In this document: one piece after another, positions 16,134-24,209 of the stretch
How the letters are laid out: each line of letters begins with the position of its first letter
Numbering within the stretch: position 1 is the stretch's first letter
Assembly: GCA_019456305.1 (NCBI GenBank)
Contig: VRUD01000026.1
Coordinates: 1 to 49,800 of the forward strand
Source of the DNA: Cytophagales bacterium
GTDB lineage: Bacteria; Bacteroidota; Bacteroidia; Cytophagales; VRUD01
Length of the DNA stretch: 49,800 nt
Direction of reading: 5' to 3'
Made by a program: the position numbers and the translations under genes
The notes under the pieces: generated by a model
Told to the model about the DNA's origin: nothing
What the model saw: the letters and a program-made list of their open reading frames with translations, nothing else
The model's database searches: none

Positions 16134-16216
16134 GTGTTCTCCTGAGTACTTGGAGGATGCGCAGGCACACCAAATTTAGTATGTTTTAGTAAAAAAACAA
16201 AATTATTTTATGATTA

Positions 16217-18916
16217 TCAATTTATTTCCTCTTTAACAGCCTCCTTTTTCACAAATCTTATCTCCCCTTTGTCATCAAGCACCGCTTCCACAATCGGGAT
16301 ATCTTTGCTATCCTCCCCGAAGGGTTCCCCGATAGGATCGGGACAGGCGCGGGAGGTACTACCGGCTTTTTTTAAATTACCTGCCAGTATTTCCTTAGAT
16401 AGCTCATTCAATATCCTTCGCTGCAATACTCTTTTCAAAGGCCTTGCTCCGAATTGCGGGTCGTATCCGAGCTTGGCAAGCAGATTGAGCACTTCATCAG
16501 ATGCCTTTAGTTGAATGCCTGACCCTTTGAGCCTTTGCTGTATCAATTTGAATTGAATATCTACGATCTTCCTTATCTCCTTCTTCGTGAGCGGCTTGAA
16601 CATGATCATTTCATCAACCCTGTTCAAAAATTCAGGGCGTATGGTTTTTTTCATCAGCTCAAATACCTGGTTTTTCGTATCTTCAAATGTGGTGTCAGGT
16701 GTTTCCACCTGACACACATCATTGTGCTTTTCAAAATTTTCCTGTATAATATGCGAACCAATATTAGAGGTCATAATAATAATTGTATTCTTGAAATTTG
16801 CTATCCTCCCTTTGTTATCTGTAAGCCTGCCTTCATCCAGTACTTGTAGTAATATATTGAAAACATCAGAATGTGCTTTTTCGATCTCATCTAATAATAT
16901 TACAGAATAGGGCTTTCGTCTCACTGCTTCAGTCAACTGACCGCCCTCATCATACCCAATATATCCCGGAGGCGCCCCAATCAGCCTGCTTACAGAATGT
17001 CTTTCCTGGTATTCCGACAGGTCAATACGTACTAATGCATTTTCATCATTAAATAAAAATGCTGCGAGGGTTTTTGCCAGTTCGGTTTTACCAACACCTG
17101 TGGTACCCAGGAAGATAAACGAACCAATAGGTCTTTTAGGATCCTGCATCCCTGCCCTGCTCCTTCTCACGGCATCAGCAATGATCCGTATGGCTTCTTC
17201 CTGCCCGGCAACGCGTTTGCCAAGCTCTTCTTCGAGGTGCAGTAATTTCTCCTTTTCGCTTTGCAGCATGCTTGAAACAGGAATCCCGGTCCATTTGCTC
17301 ACAACATCAGCAATATCTTCACTGCTGACCTCCTCTTTTAGCATAGCGCCATTGCTTTGAACCTTGCTCATTTGCTTTTTTAATTCTTCAAGTTGTTTCT
17401 CGCTTTCCACAATCTTTCCGTAACGCAGTTCAGCTACTTTACCCAGATCACCTGTCCGTTCAGCTTGTTCTGCCTGAAGTTTATATTGTTCAATATTCTC
17501 TTTTTCTTTTTGGATATTCTCAATGACGCTTTTTTCATTTTCCCATTTGGCTTTCAGGTCATTTTTCTGACCTGTAAGATCTGCAATTGCTTTAGATAAT
17601 CTTTTTTCCTTTTCTTTATCTTTTTCGCGTTTTATTGCTTCGCGCTCAATTTCCAGTTGCATGATCTTTCTCTGGATGTCATCTAATTCTTCGGGCAATG
17701 AATTCATCTCTAACATCAGTTTTGAGGCAGCTTCATCCATCAGGTCAATGGCTTTATCCGGGAGAAATCTGTCAGAGACGTACCTGTTTGAAAGCTCTAC
17801 AGCAGCAATGATCGCATCATCTTTAATTCTCACACCGTGATGTACTTCATATTTTTCCTTGATCCCGCGAAGAATAGAAATAGAATCCTGAACATCCGGT
17901 TCATCCACCATCACGGCTTGGAAGCGTCTTTCCAGGGCTTTATCTTTTTCAATGTATTTTTGATATTCTTTTAACGTGGTAGCGCCTATTGCATGCAGCT
18001 CACCTCTTGCCAATGCAGGTTTCAGTAAATTTGCCGCATCCATGGCGCTTTCTCCCCCAGCGCCTGCACCAATGAGGATATGTATTTCATCAATAAATAA
18101 TATGATCTCCCCATCCGAATCGGTTACTTCTTTAATAACGGCTTTTAAGCGCTCTTCAAATTCTCCTTTATACTTTGCCCCAGCTACCAGCAAACCCATA
18201 TCCAAAGAAACGATCTGCTTTGTTTTTAGATTTTCAGGTATATCACCATCCACAATTCTTTGAGCAAGCCCTTCAACGATCGCAGTTTTCCCAACCCCTG
18301 CTTCACCCAGCAGGATCGGGTTGTTTTTTTTCCTGCGGTTGAGTATCTGCAAAACCCTCCTGATCTCATCATCACGGCCGATCACCGGGTCAATTTTGCC
18401 GGCTTTTGCAAGTTCATTTAAGTTAATGGAGTATCTTTTTAAAGAATTGTATTTGGCTTCGGCATTCTGGTCGGTAACTTTTCGGTTGCCTCTTAATTCT
18501 TTGATCGCTTGTAAAAGGTACTTTTCATTAAAGCCAACATCGCGCATAAGGCTGGCTGTTTTATCTTTGCCTGCAAGCAGGCCAAGCAAAATGTGCTCAA
18601 TGGCAACGAACTCATCTTTGAACTGTTTGAGATAGCCGGTTGCTTTTTGCAAAGTTGCAGCAGCGTCATTTGAAAGGTAAGGTTGGGTGCCGGTAATTTT
18701 TGGATATGAATTGACAAGCTCTTCCAGCCTGCTTTCAAGGAGGGTTTTGTTAATAACAAGTTTTTTAAGGATAAACGAGATCATATTTTCGTCAGACAAT
18801 AAAATGGCTTTCAGCACGTGGCCTGTTTCTATTGCCTGCTGTTGATTGCCCGTAGCAATTTCAGAAGCTTTTTGGATGGCTTCCTGGGATTTTATGGTGT
18901 AATTGTTAAAGTTCAT
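16217..18916 (-). CDS. clpB: ClpB disaggregase
   Basis: Cytoplasmic AAA+ protein disaggregase working with DnaK. The start MNFNNYTIKSQEAIQKASEI at 18916 is chosen over an in-frame ATG at 18970 because it matches the family. It has an N-domain (about 1-145), first Walker A GEAGVGKTA, a charged coiled-coil middle domain rich in EKE repeats (about 400-530), second Walker A GTTGVGKTE and the C-terminal sensor GARPLKR. Length is 899 residues against about 860-870 for most homologues. Part of the excess is an in-frame insert near residue 853 (STSRACPDPIGEPFG) encoded by a palindromic GC-rich element, placed between the last helix and the final strand so the core fold should survive. Confidence 0.97.
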   Translation of the reverse strand: MNFNNYTIKSQEAIQKASEIATGNQQQAIETGHVLKAILLSDENMISFILKKLVINKTLLESRLEELVNSYPKITGTQPYLSNDAAATLQKATGYLKQFKDEFVAIEHILLGLLAGKDKTASLMRDVGFNEKYLLQAIKELRGNRKVTDQNAEAKYNSLKRYSINLNELAKAGKIDPVIGRDDEIRRVLQILNRRKKNNPILLGEAGVGKTAIVEGLAQRIVDGDIPENLKTKQIVSLDMGLLVAGAKYKGEFEERLKAVIKEVTDSDGEIILFIDEIHILIGAGAGGESAMDAANLLKPALARGELHAIGATTLKEYQKYIEKDKALERRFQAVMVDEPDVQDSISILRGIKEKYEVHHGVRIKDDAIIAAVELSNRYVSDRFLPDKAIDLMDEAASKLMLEMNSLPEELDDIQRKIMQLEIEREAIKREKDKEKEKRLSKAIADLTGQKNDLKAKWENEKSVIENIQKEKENIEQYKLQAEQAERTGDLGKVAELRYGKIVESEKQLEELKKQMSKVQSNGAMLKEEVSSEDIADVVSKWTGIPVSSMLQSEKEKLLHLEEELGKRVAGQEEAIRIIADAVRRSRAGMQDPKRPIGSFIFLGTTGVGKTELAKTLAAFLFNDENALVRIDLSEYQERHSVSRLIGAPPGYIGYDEGGQLTEAVRRKPYSVILLDEIEKAHSDVFNILLQVLDEGRLTDNKGRIANFKNTIIIMTSNIGSHIIQENFEKHNDVCQVETPDTTFEDTKNQVFELMKKTIRPEFLNRVDEMIMFKPLTKKEIRKIVDIQFKLIQQRLKGSGIQLKASDEVLNLLAKLGYDPQFGARPLKRVLQRRILNELSKEILAGNLKKAGSTSRACPDPIGEPFGEDSKDIPIVEAVLDDKGEIRFVKKEAVKEEIN

Positions 18917-19120
18917 ATTAAGTAAATATTTTTTTAAAAAAAACTTGTGCTTTAGCGCATTTAGGGTCAAAACCCTGTAACAATCAATTTCACAAATAAT
19001 AATCCAAAAGAGTTTTTAGAACAAATAATGACATATTGTTGTAATATTTTATATTATTTTTGATAAACCATGCCATTGTGGCTTATTTCCTAAAGATAAT
19101 TTTTATTCATTTTTTTCTGT

Positions 19121-19151
19121 TTTGATGATAAATTTTTATATTATACTTTTG
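19121..19151 (+). promoter_or_regulatory. Bacteroidota-type promoter, TTTG-N19-TACTTTTG
   Basis: TTTG at 19121-19124 and TACTTTTG at 19144-19151 are 19 bp apart, an ideal spacing. It lies 36 bp before the RAYT remnant at 19188. The remainder of the gap to clpB is AT-rich without visible genes. Confidence 0.55.
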
Positions 19152-19187
19152 TGATGTTTTAGATAATAATATATAGTTGCAGAAACT

Positions 19188-19409
19188 ATGCGATTTATAA
19201 AAGGTGCTACAGCCAGAGAGGCAAACAAAAAACTTAGACGTACAGGGGCATTCTGGCATCATGAAAGTTATGACCATATTGTGAGAGATGATGCTGAAAA
19301 ACTAAGGATTATTAGTTATATTTTGGAAAATCCATTAAATGCAGGTTCAGTAAAAGATTGGCATGATTGGAAATGGACATATTGTAATTCAAAGTATTGC
19401 GTGATATAA
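19188..19409 (+). pseudogene. RAYT (REP-associated tyrosine transposase) C-terminal remnant
   Basis: A 73-residue reading frame matching only the C-terminal part of Y1/RAYT-type transposases: the segment FWHHESYDHIVRDDAEKLRI followed by YILENPLNAGSVKDWHDWKW is the typical FWxxxSYDHxVR...YIxxNPxxAGLVxxxxxWxWS pattern. The HUH-containing N-terminal half is absent and no trace was found upstream, so the protein should not be catalytically active alone. A good promoter precedes it, so a transcript is possible. Its presence fits with the REP-like palindromes elsewhere in the window. Confidence 0.8.
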
Positions 19410-19461
19410 GTTGTTTTAGATTTTTAATTGAGATAGCTCAACATAAATGTTGAGGTACAAT

Positions 19462-20073
19462 ATGAAACTCTGCTTCGCCACAAACAATATTCATAAACTA
19501 AATGAGATCAAGGCGCTCATAGGGTTTGAGTTTGAAATTTTGAGCCTGGCTGATATCGGCTGTAACGAATCTTTGCCCGAAGATCAGGAAACACTACAGG
19601 GCAATTCATTGCAAAAAGCGGAATACGTCTGGAAAAACTATCAGGTCAGCTGCTTTTCGGACGATACAGGCCTGGAAGTTGATGCACTTAATGGCCAGCC
19701 GGGTGTGTATGCTGCCAGGTATGCAGGTGAGCGCTGTGATTTTGATGACAATATAAACCTGTTATTGAAAAACCTCTCAGGAATCAAAGATCGTAAAGCC
19801 CGCTTTATATCAGTTATCACGTTGATATTGGATGGAAAGGTAGAACAGCCCCGACAAAATCGGGATTTCACTTACATTCAATTTGAAGGCATCATTAATG
19901 GTGAAATTCTTACTGAAAAAAGAGGTCAGAAGGGCTTTGGGTATGACCCGGTCTTTAAGCCGGAGGGCTATGATGTCAGCTTTGCTGAAATAGAGCCAGA
20001 AGAGAAAAACAAGATCAGTCACAGGGGTATAGCTATTCGGAAGTTGGTTGAATATTTGAAACTAACAAACTAA
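19462..20073 (+). CDS. rdgB: XTP/dITP diphosphatase (RdgB/HAM1 family)
   Basis: House-cleaning nucleotide pyrophosphatase that removes dITP, XTP and [19 protein letters not shown] at 19462 is the family start (an ATG at 19447 in frame is less likely). The motifs [26 protein letters not shown] and SHRG are all present. Between LDGKVEQP and FEGIINGEI there is an extra stretch (PRQNRD, about residues 130-135) encoded by a small palindrome, CCCGA/TCGGG, at 19850-19864. It falls in a loop between two strands, so function is probably kept. The 203-residue length is slightly above the usual size. Confidence 0.95.
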   Translation: MKLCFATNNIHKLNEIKALIGFEFEILSLADIGCNESLPEDQETLQGNSLQKAEYVWKNYQVSCFSDDTGLEVDALNGQPGVYAARYAGERCDFDDNINLLLKNLSGIKDRKARFISVITLILDGKVEQPRQNRDFTYIQFEGIINGEILTEKRGQKGFGYDPVFKPEGYDVSFAEIEPEEKNKISHRGIAIRKLVEYLKLTN

Positions 20074-20109
20074 TAACCACCCATTTTAGGCACTTTAGGC
20101 ATTTTTTCA

Positions 20110-20117
20110 TACCTTTG
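20110..20117 (+). promoter_or_regulatory. Candidate -7 box TACCTTTG for secDF
   Basis: TACCTTTG fits TAnnTTTG and lies 49 bp before the secDF ATG. No clear -33 TTTG was found. Confidence 0.5.
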
Positions 20118-20165
20118 CAAGCCTAAAAGATTCAGTATTCCATTATCCAATAAACAATATTTATA

Positions 20166-23100
20166 ATGATAAACAAACCAGTCATCATAGGCTTTACAGC
20201 CGTCATAACAATTTTAAGCCTTTTTTATCTCTCTTTCACTTTTATTGCAAGAAATATAAATAAAGAAGCTACACAATTTGCAACAGACGAAAAGGGCAAT
20301 ATAGACTTTAGCAAAAAACAAGCATACCTTGATTCCATCTGGAATGAGCCGGTTTACAACCTGGTTGGTATGGAATTTACCTATAAAGAGGTTAAAAAGA
20401 ATGAGTTGAGCCTAGGCTTAGACCTGCAAGGCGGGATGCACGTGGTGCTCGAAGTATCTCCGGTTGATATTTTGAATGATCTTTCGGCTAATAGTAAAGA
20501 CCCTCATTTTCTTCAGGCAATTAAAAAAGCCCGTGGGATGCAAAGAAACAGCCGGGAAAAATTTGCAAGCTTATTTTATAAAGCCTTTAAAGAGATTGAA
20601 CCTGATGGTAAGCTTAGCCGTATTTTTTCAAATACAAATACAAAAGGACTGATCCGCTATGAATCTTCTGATGAAGAAGTGATGAAGATCGTAGAAAGTA
20701 AGATGCAAGACGCCACAGACCAGGCATATCAAATCTTACGAAAAAGGATCAATCAATTTGGTGTCAATCAGCCGGTCATACAAAAATTAAAAGGCACAGG
20801 CAGGATCCAGTTAGAACTTCCCGGTGTTGAGAATCCGGCACGGGTCAGGGAATTATTGCAGAGAATTGCTAAATTAGAGTTCTGGGAGGTTTGGGAACCG
20901 GGTGAATTTGCACCGTATTTTAACCAGCTCAATGATTATCTTGTAAAAGTAGAACAACGGGAGGCTGAGAATAAATTTGATGAGATTGGTACTCCTTTTG
21001 ACAACATTCTTACAGCCGATACTGTTTCAGATGAAGGTACGGAGGAAGAAGGCGCTTCTGATGCTATTTTGAATGATCTGTTATCCGAAACCGATGAAAA
21101 AGATATTTTAGATCCTGATACCGGTAGTGAAGATGAGAAGTCATTGACAGACCAGTTGACCGGAACTAATGAAGACCTCCCCCAAGGCAAAAGCGATGGC
21201 AAAGTCTCCCCCTTGGAGAGGACGATGTCCAGTGGACATCGGGACAGCATTGCGGGAAGCAGGGGGGCTGCTGATACTGCTGAAGATGAACGCTCATTGG
21301 TAGAACAGTTGACAGGCACAGATGAAGATACTTCCACAAGTGATACGCTGACACAGCAGCAAAGCTCACTATTAGCCAGTTTATTCGTTCCCTTAGACAG
21401 GGAAGGAAATATTGGCTCAAACATTAATGATACTTCACGAGTAAACAAGCTCATGAATTCTATGGAAGTAAAAGCCATTTTCCCTCCTAATATGAAGTTC
21501 CTATGGGATGTAAAACCATTCATTGCAGATGATGGAAATGAGTTTTTGGCTTTATACCCGATTAAAAAAGGTAGAAGAGGCGAAGCGCAATTAGCCGGTG
21601 ATGTGATCAAGAACGCCAGGCAGGATTTTGATGAAAGAGGCAGGGTTGCGGTGAGTATGTCAATGAACAGCTTCGGAGCTAAAAAATGGAGAAAGCTGAC
21701 CCGGGAAAATATAGGTAGAAGGTTTGCTATAGCGCTGGATAATTATGTTTACTCCGCTCCGGTAATCCAGAGTGAAATACCAAACGGACAATCCGTTATT
21801 TCAGGAAATTTTACGCTTGAAGAAGCCAAAGACCTCGCTAACGTGTTAAATGCAGGTAAGCTAAAAACACCAACTACAATTGTACAAGAGGCGGTGGTAG
21901 GCCCTTCATTGGGTAAAGAAGCAATTCAGCAAGGTATTATTAGTATCATAGCCGGTCTTTGTTTGGTTGTGTTGTTTATGATGCTTTATTATAATTCAGG
22001 AGGCTTTGTAGCAGACATCGCCTTGTTGATCAACGTTTTCTTTATCCTGGGGATCTTATCACAGCCTTTTTTTGATGCATCACTCACCTTACCCGGGATA
22101 GCAGGAATTGTCTTGACCATTGGCATGTCCATTGACGCCAACGTGCTGATCTTTGAAAGGATACGCGAAGAGCTGAAAAACGGAAAAGCAATGGTAAATG
22201 CCATAGCTGACGGTTACAATCGGGCTTATACTGCCATAATAGATTCAAACGTAACTACATTCCTGACTGCTTTTATATTATATAAATTTGGTTCTGGTAT
22301 TATACAAGGCTTTGCCGTAACATTGATGATAGGTATTATTTGCTCATTTTTCTCCGCAGTTTTTATTACCCGGTTGATAATTGAATGGATGGCGAAGACA
22401 AAAAATGAGAAGCTGTTATTTTTTTCTACCTTCATCTCGGCCAGGTTATTTCAAAATTTAGACTTCAATATCATCAGTCGCAGAAAATTAGCTTATTTTC
22501 TTTCCGGAACCTTGATCCTGGTAGGGATTATAAGCATTGTAACCCAAAAAGGGCTGAACCTGGGCGTAGATTTTAAAGGAGGCAGGTCTTATATCGTAAG
22601 ATTTGACCAACCGGTGATCGCCTCAAAGGTTAAAGCTGCAATATTGGATGACTTCGAAAATGCAGGCACTGAAGTAAAAACCTTTGACGCAACCAACCAG
22701 TTGAAGATCACTACAAGCTACTTAGTGGAAGATGAATCAACAGAAACCGATGAGAAGGTGAAAGTTGCATTGATGAGTGGTTTGAACCGATACAGCGACA
22801 ATAAACCTGAAATATTGGCTTCCTCTAAAGTAGGGGCAACCATTGCTGATGATATTAAAAATGATGCACAAACCTCCGTTATATATGCGCTCATAGCGAT
22901 ATTCTTATACATCCTGGTACGTTTCAGAAAATGGCAATTCGGGCTTGGAGCTTTGGCCGCATTATTTCATGACATGTTGATTGTGATATCCATGATATCA
23001 ATCGTACGCCTGTTTGGGATAGACTATGAAGTTGACCAGGTGCTCATAGCAGCAATGCTCACCGTGATCGGTTATTCAATCAATGATACGGTGGTGGTGT

Positions 23101-23402
23101 TTGACAGGGTCAGGGAGTTTCTTAGAGAGAATCCCAGGGCAGATATAGAGATCACATTAAACAGGGCAATAAACAAAACCCTCAGCAGGACGGTGGTGAC
23201 CTCTTTCACTACATTGACAGTAGTAGTTGTACTGTTCTTGTTTGGAGGCGAGGTGATGAGGGGTTTCTCCTTTGCCTTGATGGTAGGAATTATTGTTGGT
23301 ACTTATTCTTCGATCTTCATTGCTACGCCATTGGTGCTGGATACTACAAGGAAGAAATTAGCAAGTGTTTTTGAGAAAAAGGAAAAGGTGGGAGTAAGAT
23401 AG
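20166..23402 (+). CDS. secDF: Fused protein-export membrane protein SecDF
   Basis: Inner-membrane RND-family partner of SecYEG that uses proton flow to complete export; 1078 residues, fused SecD and SecF as usual in Bacteroidota. The SecD half shows LGLDLQGGMHVVLEV (about residue 82) and the membrane block GMSIDANVLIFERIREE; the SecF half shows LGVDFKGGRSYIVRFD and TVIGYSINDTVVVFDRVRE. The periplasmic P1 region holds a long acidic linker (about 255-415) with two similar copies of SLxxQLTGTxED around an insert of different character (about 335-370) that contains a perfect 7-bp-arm palindrome at 21224-21240. The linker should tolerate this insert. Many secreted proteins in this window depend on Sec for the first export step. 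Confidence 0.97.
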   Translation: MINKPVIIGFTAVITILSLFYLSFTFIARNINKEATQFATDEKGNIDFSKKQAYLDSIWNEPVYNLVGMEFTYKEVKKNELSLGLDLQGGMHVVLEVSPVDILNDLSANSKDPHFLQAIKKARGMQRNSREKFASLFYKAFKEIEPDGKLSRIFSNTNTKGLIRYESSDEEVMKIVESKMQDATDQAYQILRKRINQFGVNQPVIQKLKGTGRIQLELPGVENPARVRELLQRIAKLEFWEVWEPGEFAPYFNQLNDYLVKVEQREAENKFDEIGTPFDNILTADTVSDEGTEEEGASDAILNDLLSETDEKDILDPDTGSEDEKSLTDQLTGTNEDLPQGKSDGKVSPLERTMSSGHRDSIAGSRGAADTAEDERSLVEQLTGTDEDTSTSDTLTQQQSSLLASLFVPLDREGNIGSNINDTSRVNKLMNSMEVKAIFPPNMKFLWDVKPFIADDGNEFLALYPIKKGRRGEAQLAGDVIKNARQDFDERGRVAVSMSMNSFGAKKWRKLTRENIGRRFAIALDNYVYSAPVIQSEIPNGQSVISGNFTLEEAKDLANVLNAGKLKTPTTIVQEAVVGPSLGKEAIQQGIISIIAGLCLVVLFMMLYYNSGGFVADIALLINVFFILGILSQPFFDASLTLPGIAGIVLTIGMSIDANVLIFERIREELKNGKAMVNAIADGYNRAYTAIIDSNVTTFLTAFILYKFGSGIIQGFAVTLMIGIICSFFSAVFITRLIIEWMAKTKNEKLLFFSTFISARLFQNLDFNIISRRKLAYFLSGTLILVGIISIVTQKGLNLGVDFKGGRSYIVRFDQPVIASKVKAAILDDFENAGTEVKTFDATNQLKITTSYLVEDESTETDEKVKVALMSGLNRYSDNKPEILASSKVGATIADDIKNDAQTSVIYALIAIFLYILVRFRKWQFGLGALAALFHDMLIVISMISIVRLFGIDYEVDQVLIAAMLTVIGYSINDTVVVFDRVREFLRENPRADIEITLNRAINKTLSRTVVTSFTTLTVVVVLFLFGGEVMRGFSFALMVGIIVGTYSSIFIATPLVLDTTRKKLASVFEKKEKVGVR

Positions 23403-23483
23403 TAGCTCGGATTGGGTTTCCGGGCGGCTGGTGGGTTGGGGCAGCTTTTGGATTTGTGGGCAAAGATGATAATGACTATAACT

Positions 23484-23567
23484 ATGACGAAGTAGGAATG
23501 ACGAATGACGAAGTACGAATGATCCCGAGTACTCGGGATACTTCGTCATTCGTACTTCGTATTTCAT
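23484..23567. repeat. Heptad hairpin with central CCCGAGTACTCGGG palindrome
   Basis: Units ATGACGA, AGTAGGA, ATGACGA, ATGACGA, AGTACGA (23484-23518), then a palindrome at 23522-23539, then ACTTCGT, CATTCGT, ACTTCGT, ATTTCAT (23540-23567), reverse complementary in type. A related array lies at 24086-24140. Both precede the same duplicated promoter segment. Confidence 0.8.
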
Positions 23568-23618
23568 TAGATTGCATTTTAGAATCTATATTATTAACTT
23601 TACATTTTTAATTTTCAC
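23541..23618 (+). repeat. 78-bp direct repeat, copy 1, with candidate promoter
   Basis: Matches 24114-24191 in 76 of 78 bases. It includes TTG (23572-23574), a 20-bp spacer and TAACTTTA (23595-23602), a near match to the -33/-7 promoter, and ends 2 bp before the ATG of the small antitoxin-like gene. Confidence 0.85.
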
Positions 23619-23619
23619 T

Positions 23620-23826
23620 ATGAAAACACTAATTGTAAATGTTCCGGATAAAAAAGAAAACTATTTAAGGAGTTTATTAAAAAAACACCGCTTTAAATCG
23701 CGTGTATTACCGCAAGAAGAAGACGAAGACCTGATGGCTAAATGGATTGATGAAGGAATGGAAAGCGAAGAAGTTCCAATAGAAAAAATTTACGAATACA
23801 TGAGAAAAAATGGAGTTGATTGTTAA
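23620..23826 (+). CDS. Small antitoxin-like protein
   Basis: A 68-residue protein, MKTLIVNVPDKKENYLRSLL..., very charged, with C-terminal helices DEDLMAKWIDEGMESEEVP. The short N-terminal strand (TLIVNVPD) followed by helices resembles small Bacteroidota antitoxin-like proteins that often precede RelE or PIN toxins. No toxin gene follows, so it would be an orphan. It has its own candidate promoter with a leader of only about 10 bases. The assignment as antitoxin is inference from shape and composition; the reading frame itself is convincing because it starts directly after the duplicated promoter segment. Confidence 0.65.
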   Translation: MKTLIVNVPDKKENYLRSLLKKHRFKSRVLPQEEDEDLMAKWIDEGMESEEVPIEKIYEYMRKNGVDC

Positions 23827-23884
23827 CGGTCAATTTTACAGGGACATTTCAAATTACACAAATTGTAAGTTACAATAGTACAAT

Positions 23885-23942
23885 CAGAGTCTCCCGGAAA
23901 TCCTAAATTCAAACATTTTACTATCTTAAAAAGGGGACTCTG
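23885..23942. other. Stem-loop in the 23827-24209 gap
   Basis: CAGAGTC-T-CCC (23885-23895) pairs with GGGGACTCTG (23933-23942) with one bulge. It stands 58 bp after the small gene and may terminate its transcript. The rest of the 383-bp gap holds a 51-bp dispersed repeat, ATGACGA heptads and a duplicated promoter segment; no further gene is seen. Confidence 0.4.
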
Positions 23943-23958
23943 ATGGGACTCTCTAAAA

Positions 23959-24009
23959 AATATTAGAATATGTTTTTCAGGAGGAACTATAGTAGTTCGC
24001 ACAATATTA
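23959..24009. repeat. 51-bp dispersed repeat, copy 1
   Basis: Identical over 51 bases to 34593-34643, same orientation. It contains a 6-bp hairpin GAACTA-TAG-TAGTTC preceded by GGAG. The two copies bracket the two giant adhesin genes. Confidence 0.92.
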
Positions 24010-24113
24010 CGAAATGAAAAGTTGGCTATTGAAAATATAAATAAAACACTTGTATATAATCATAGCCAACTAGACAACTATAACTATGACGAATGACGAA
24101 TGACGAATTCGTA

Positions 24114-24191
24114 CTTCGTCATTCGTACTTCGTATTTCATTAGATTGCATTTTAGAATTTATATTATTAACTTTACATTTTTAATTTCCAC
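24114..24191 (+). repeat. 78-bp direct repeat, copy 2, with candidate promoter of the first giant adhesin
   Basis: Copy of 23541-23618. TTG (24145-24147) and TAACTTTA (24168-24175) with a 20-bp spacer lie 35 bp before the ATG at 24210, so the adhesin and the small antitoxin-like gene appear to be driven by duplicated promoters. Confidence 0.8.
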
Positions 24192-24209
24192 CCTTAAATT
24201 ATAAATATT

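Noticed and set aside
20936-21610. 224-codon minus-strand frame opposite secDF
   Set aside because: It is Ser/Pro-rich, matches no family motif and lies opposite the acidic linker of a certain gene, whose codon bias creates the open frame.
23620-23826. Complete toxin-antitoxin operon at this place
   Set aside because: Only the antitoxin-like protein is present; 383 bp downstream contain no coding frame for a toxin.
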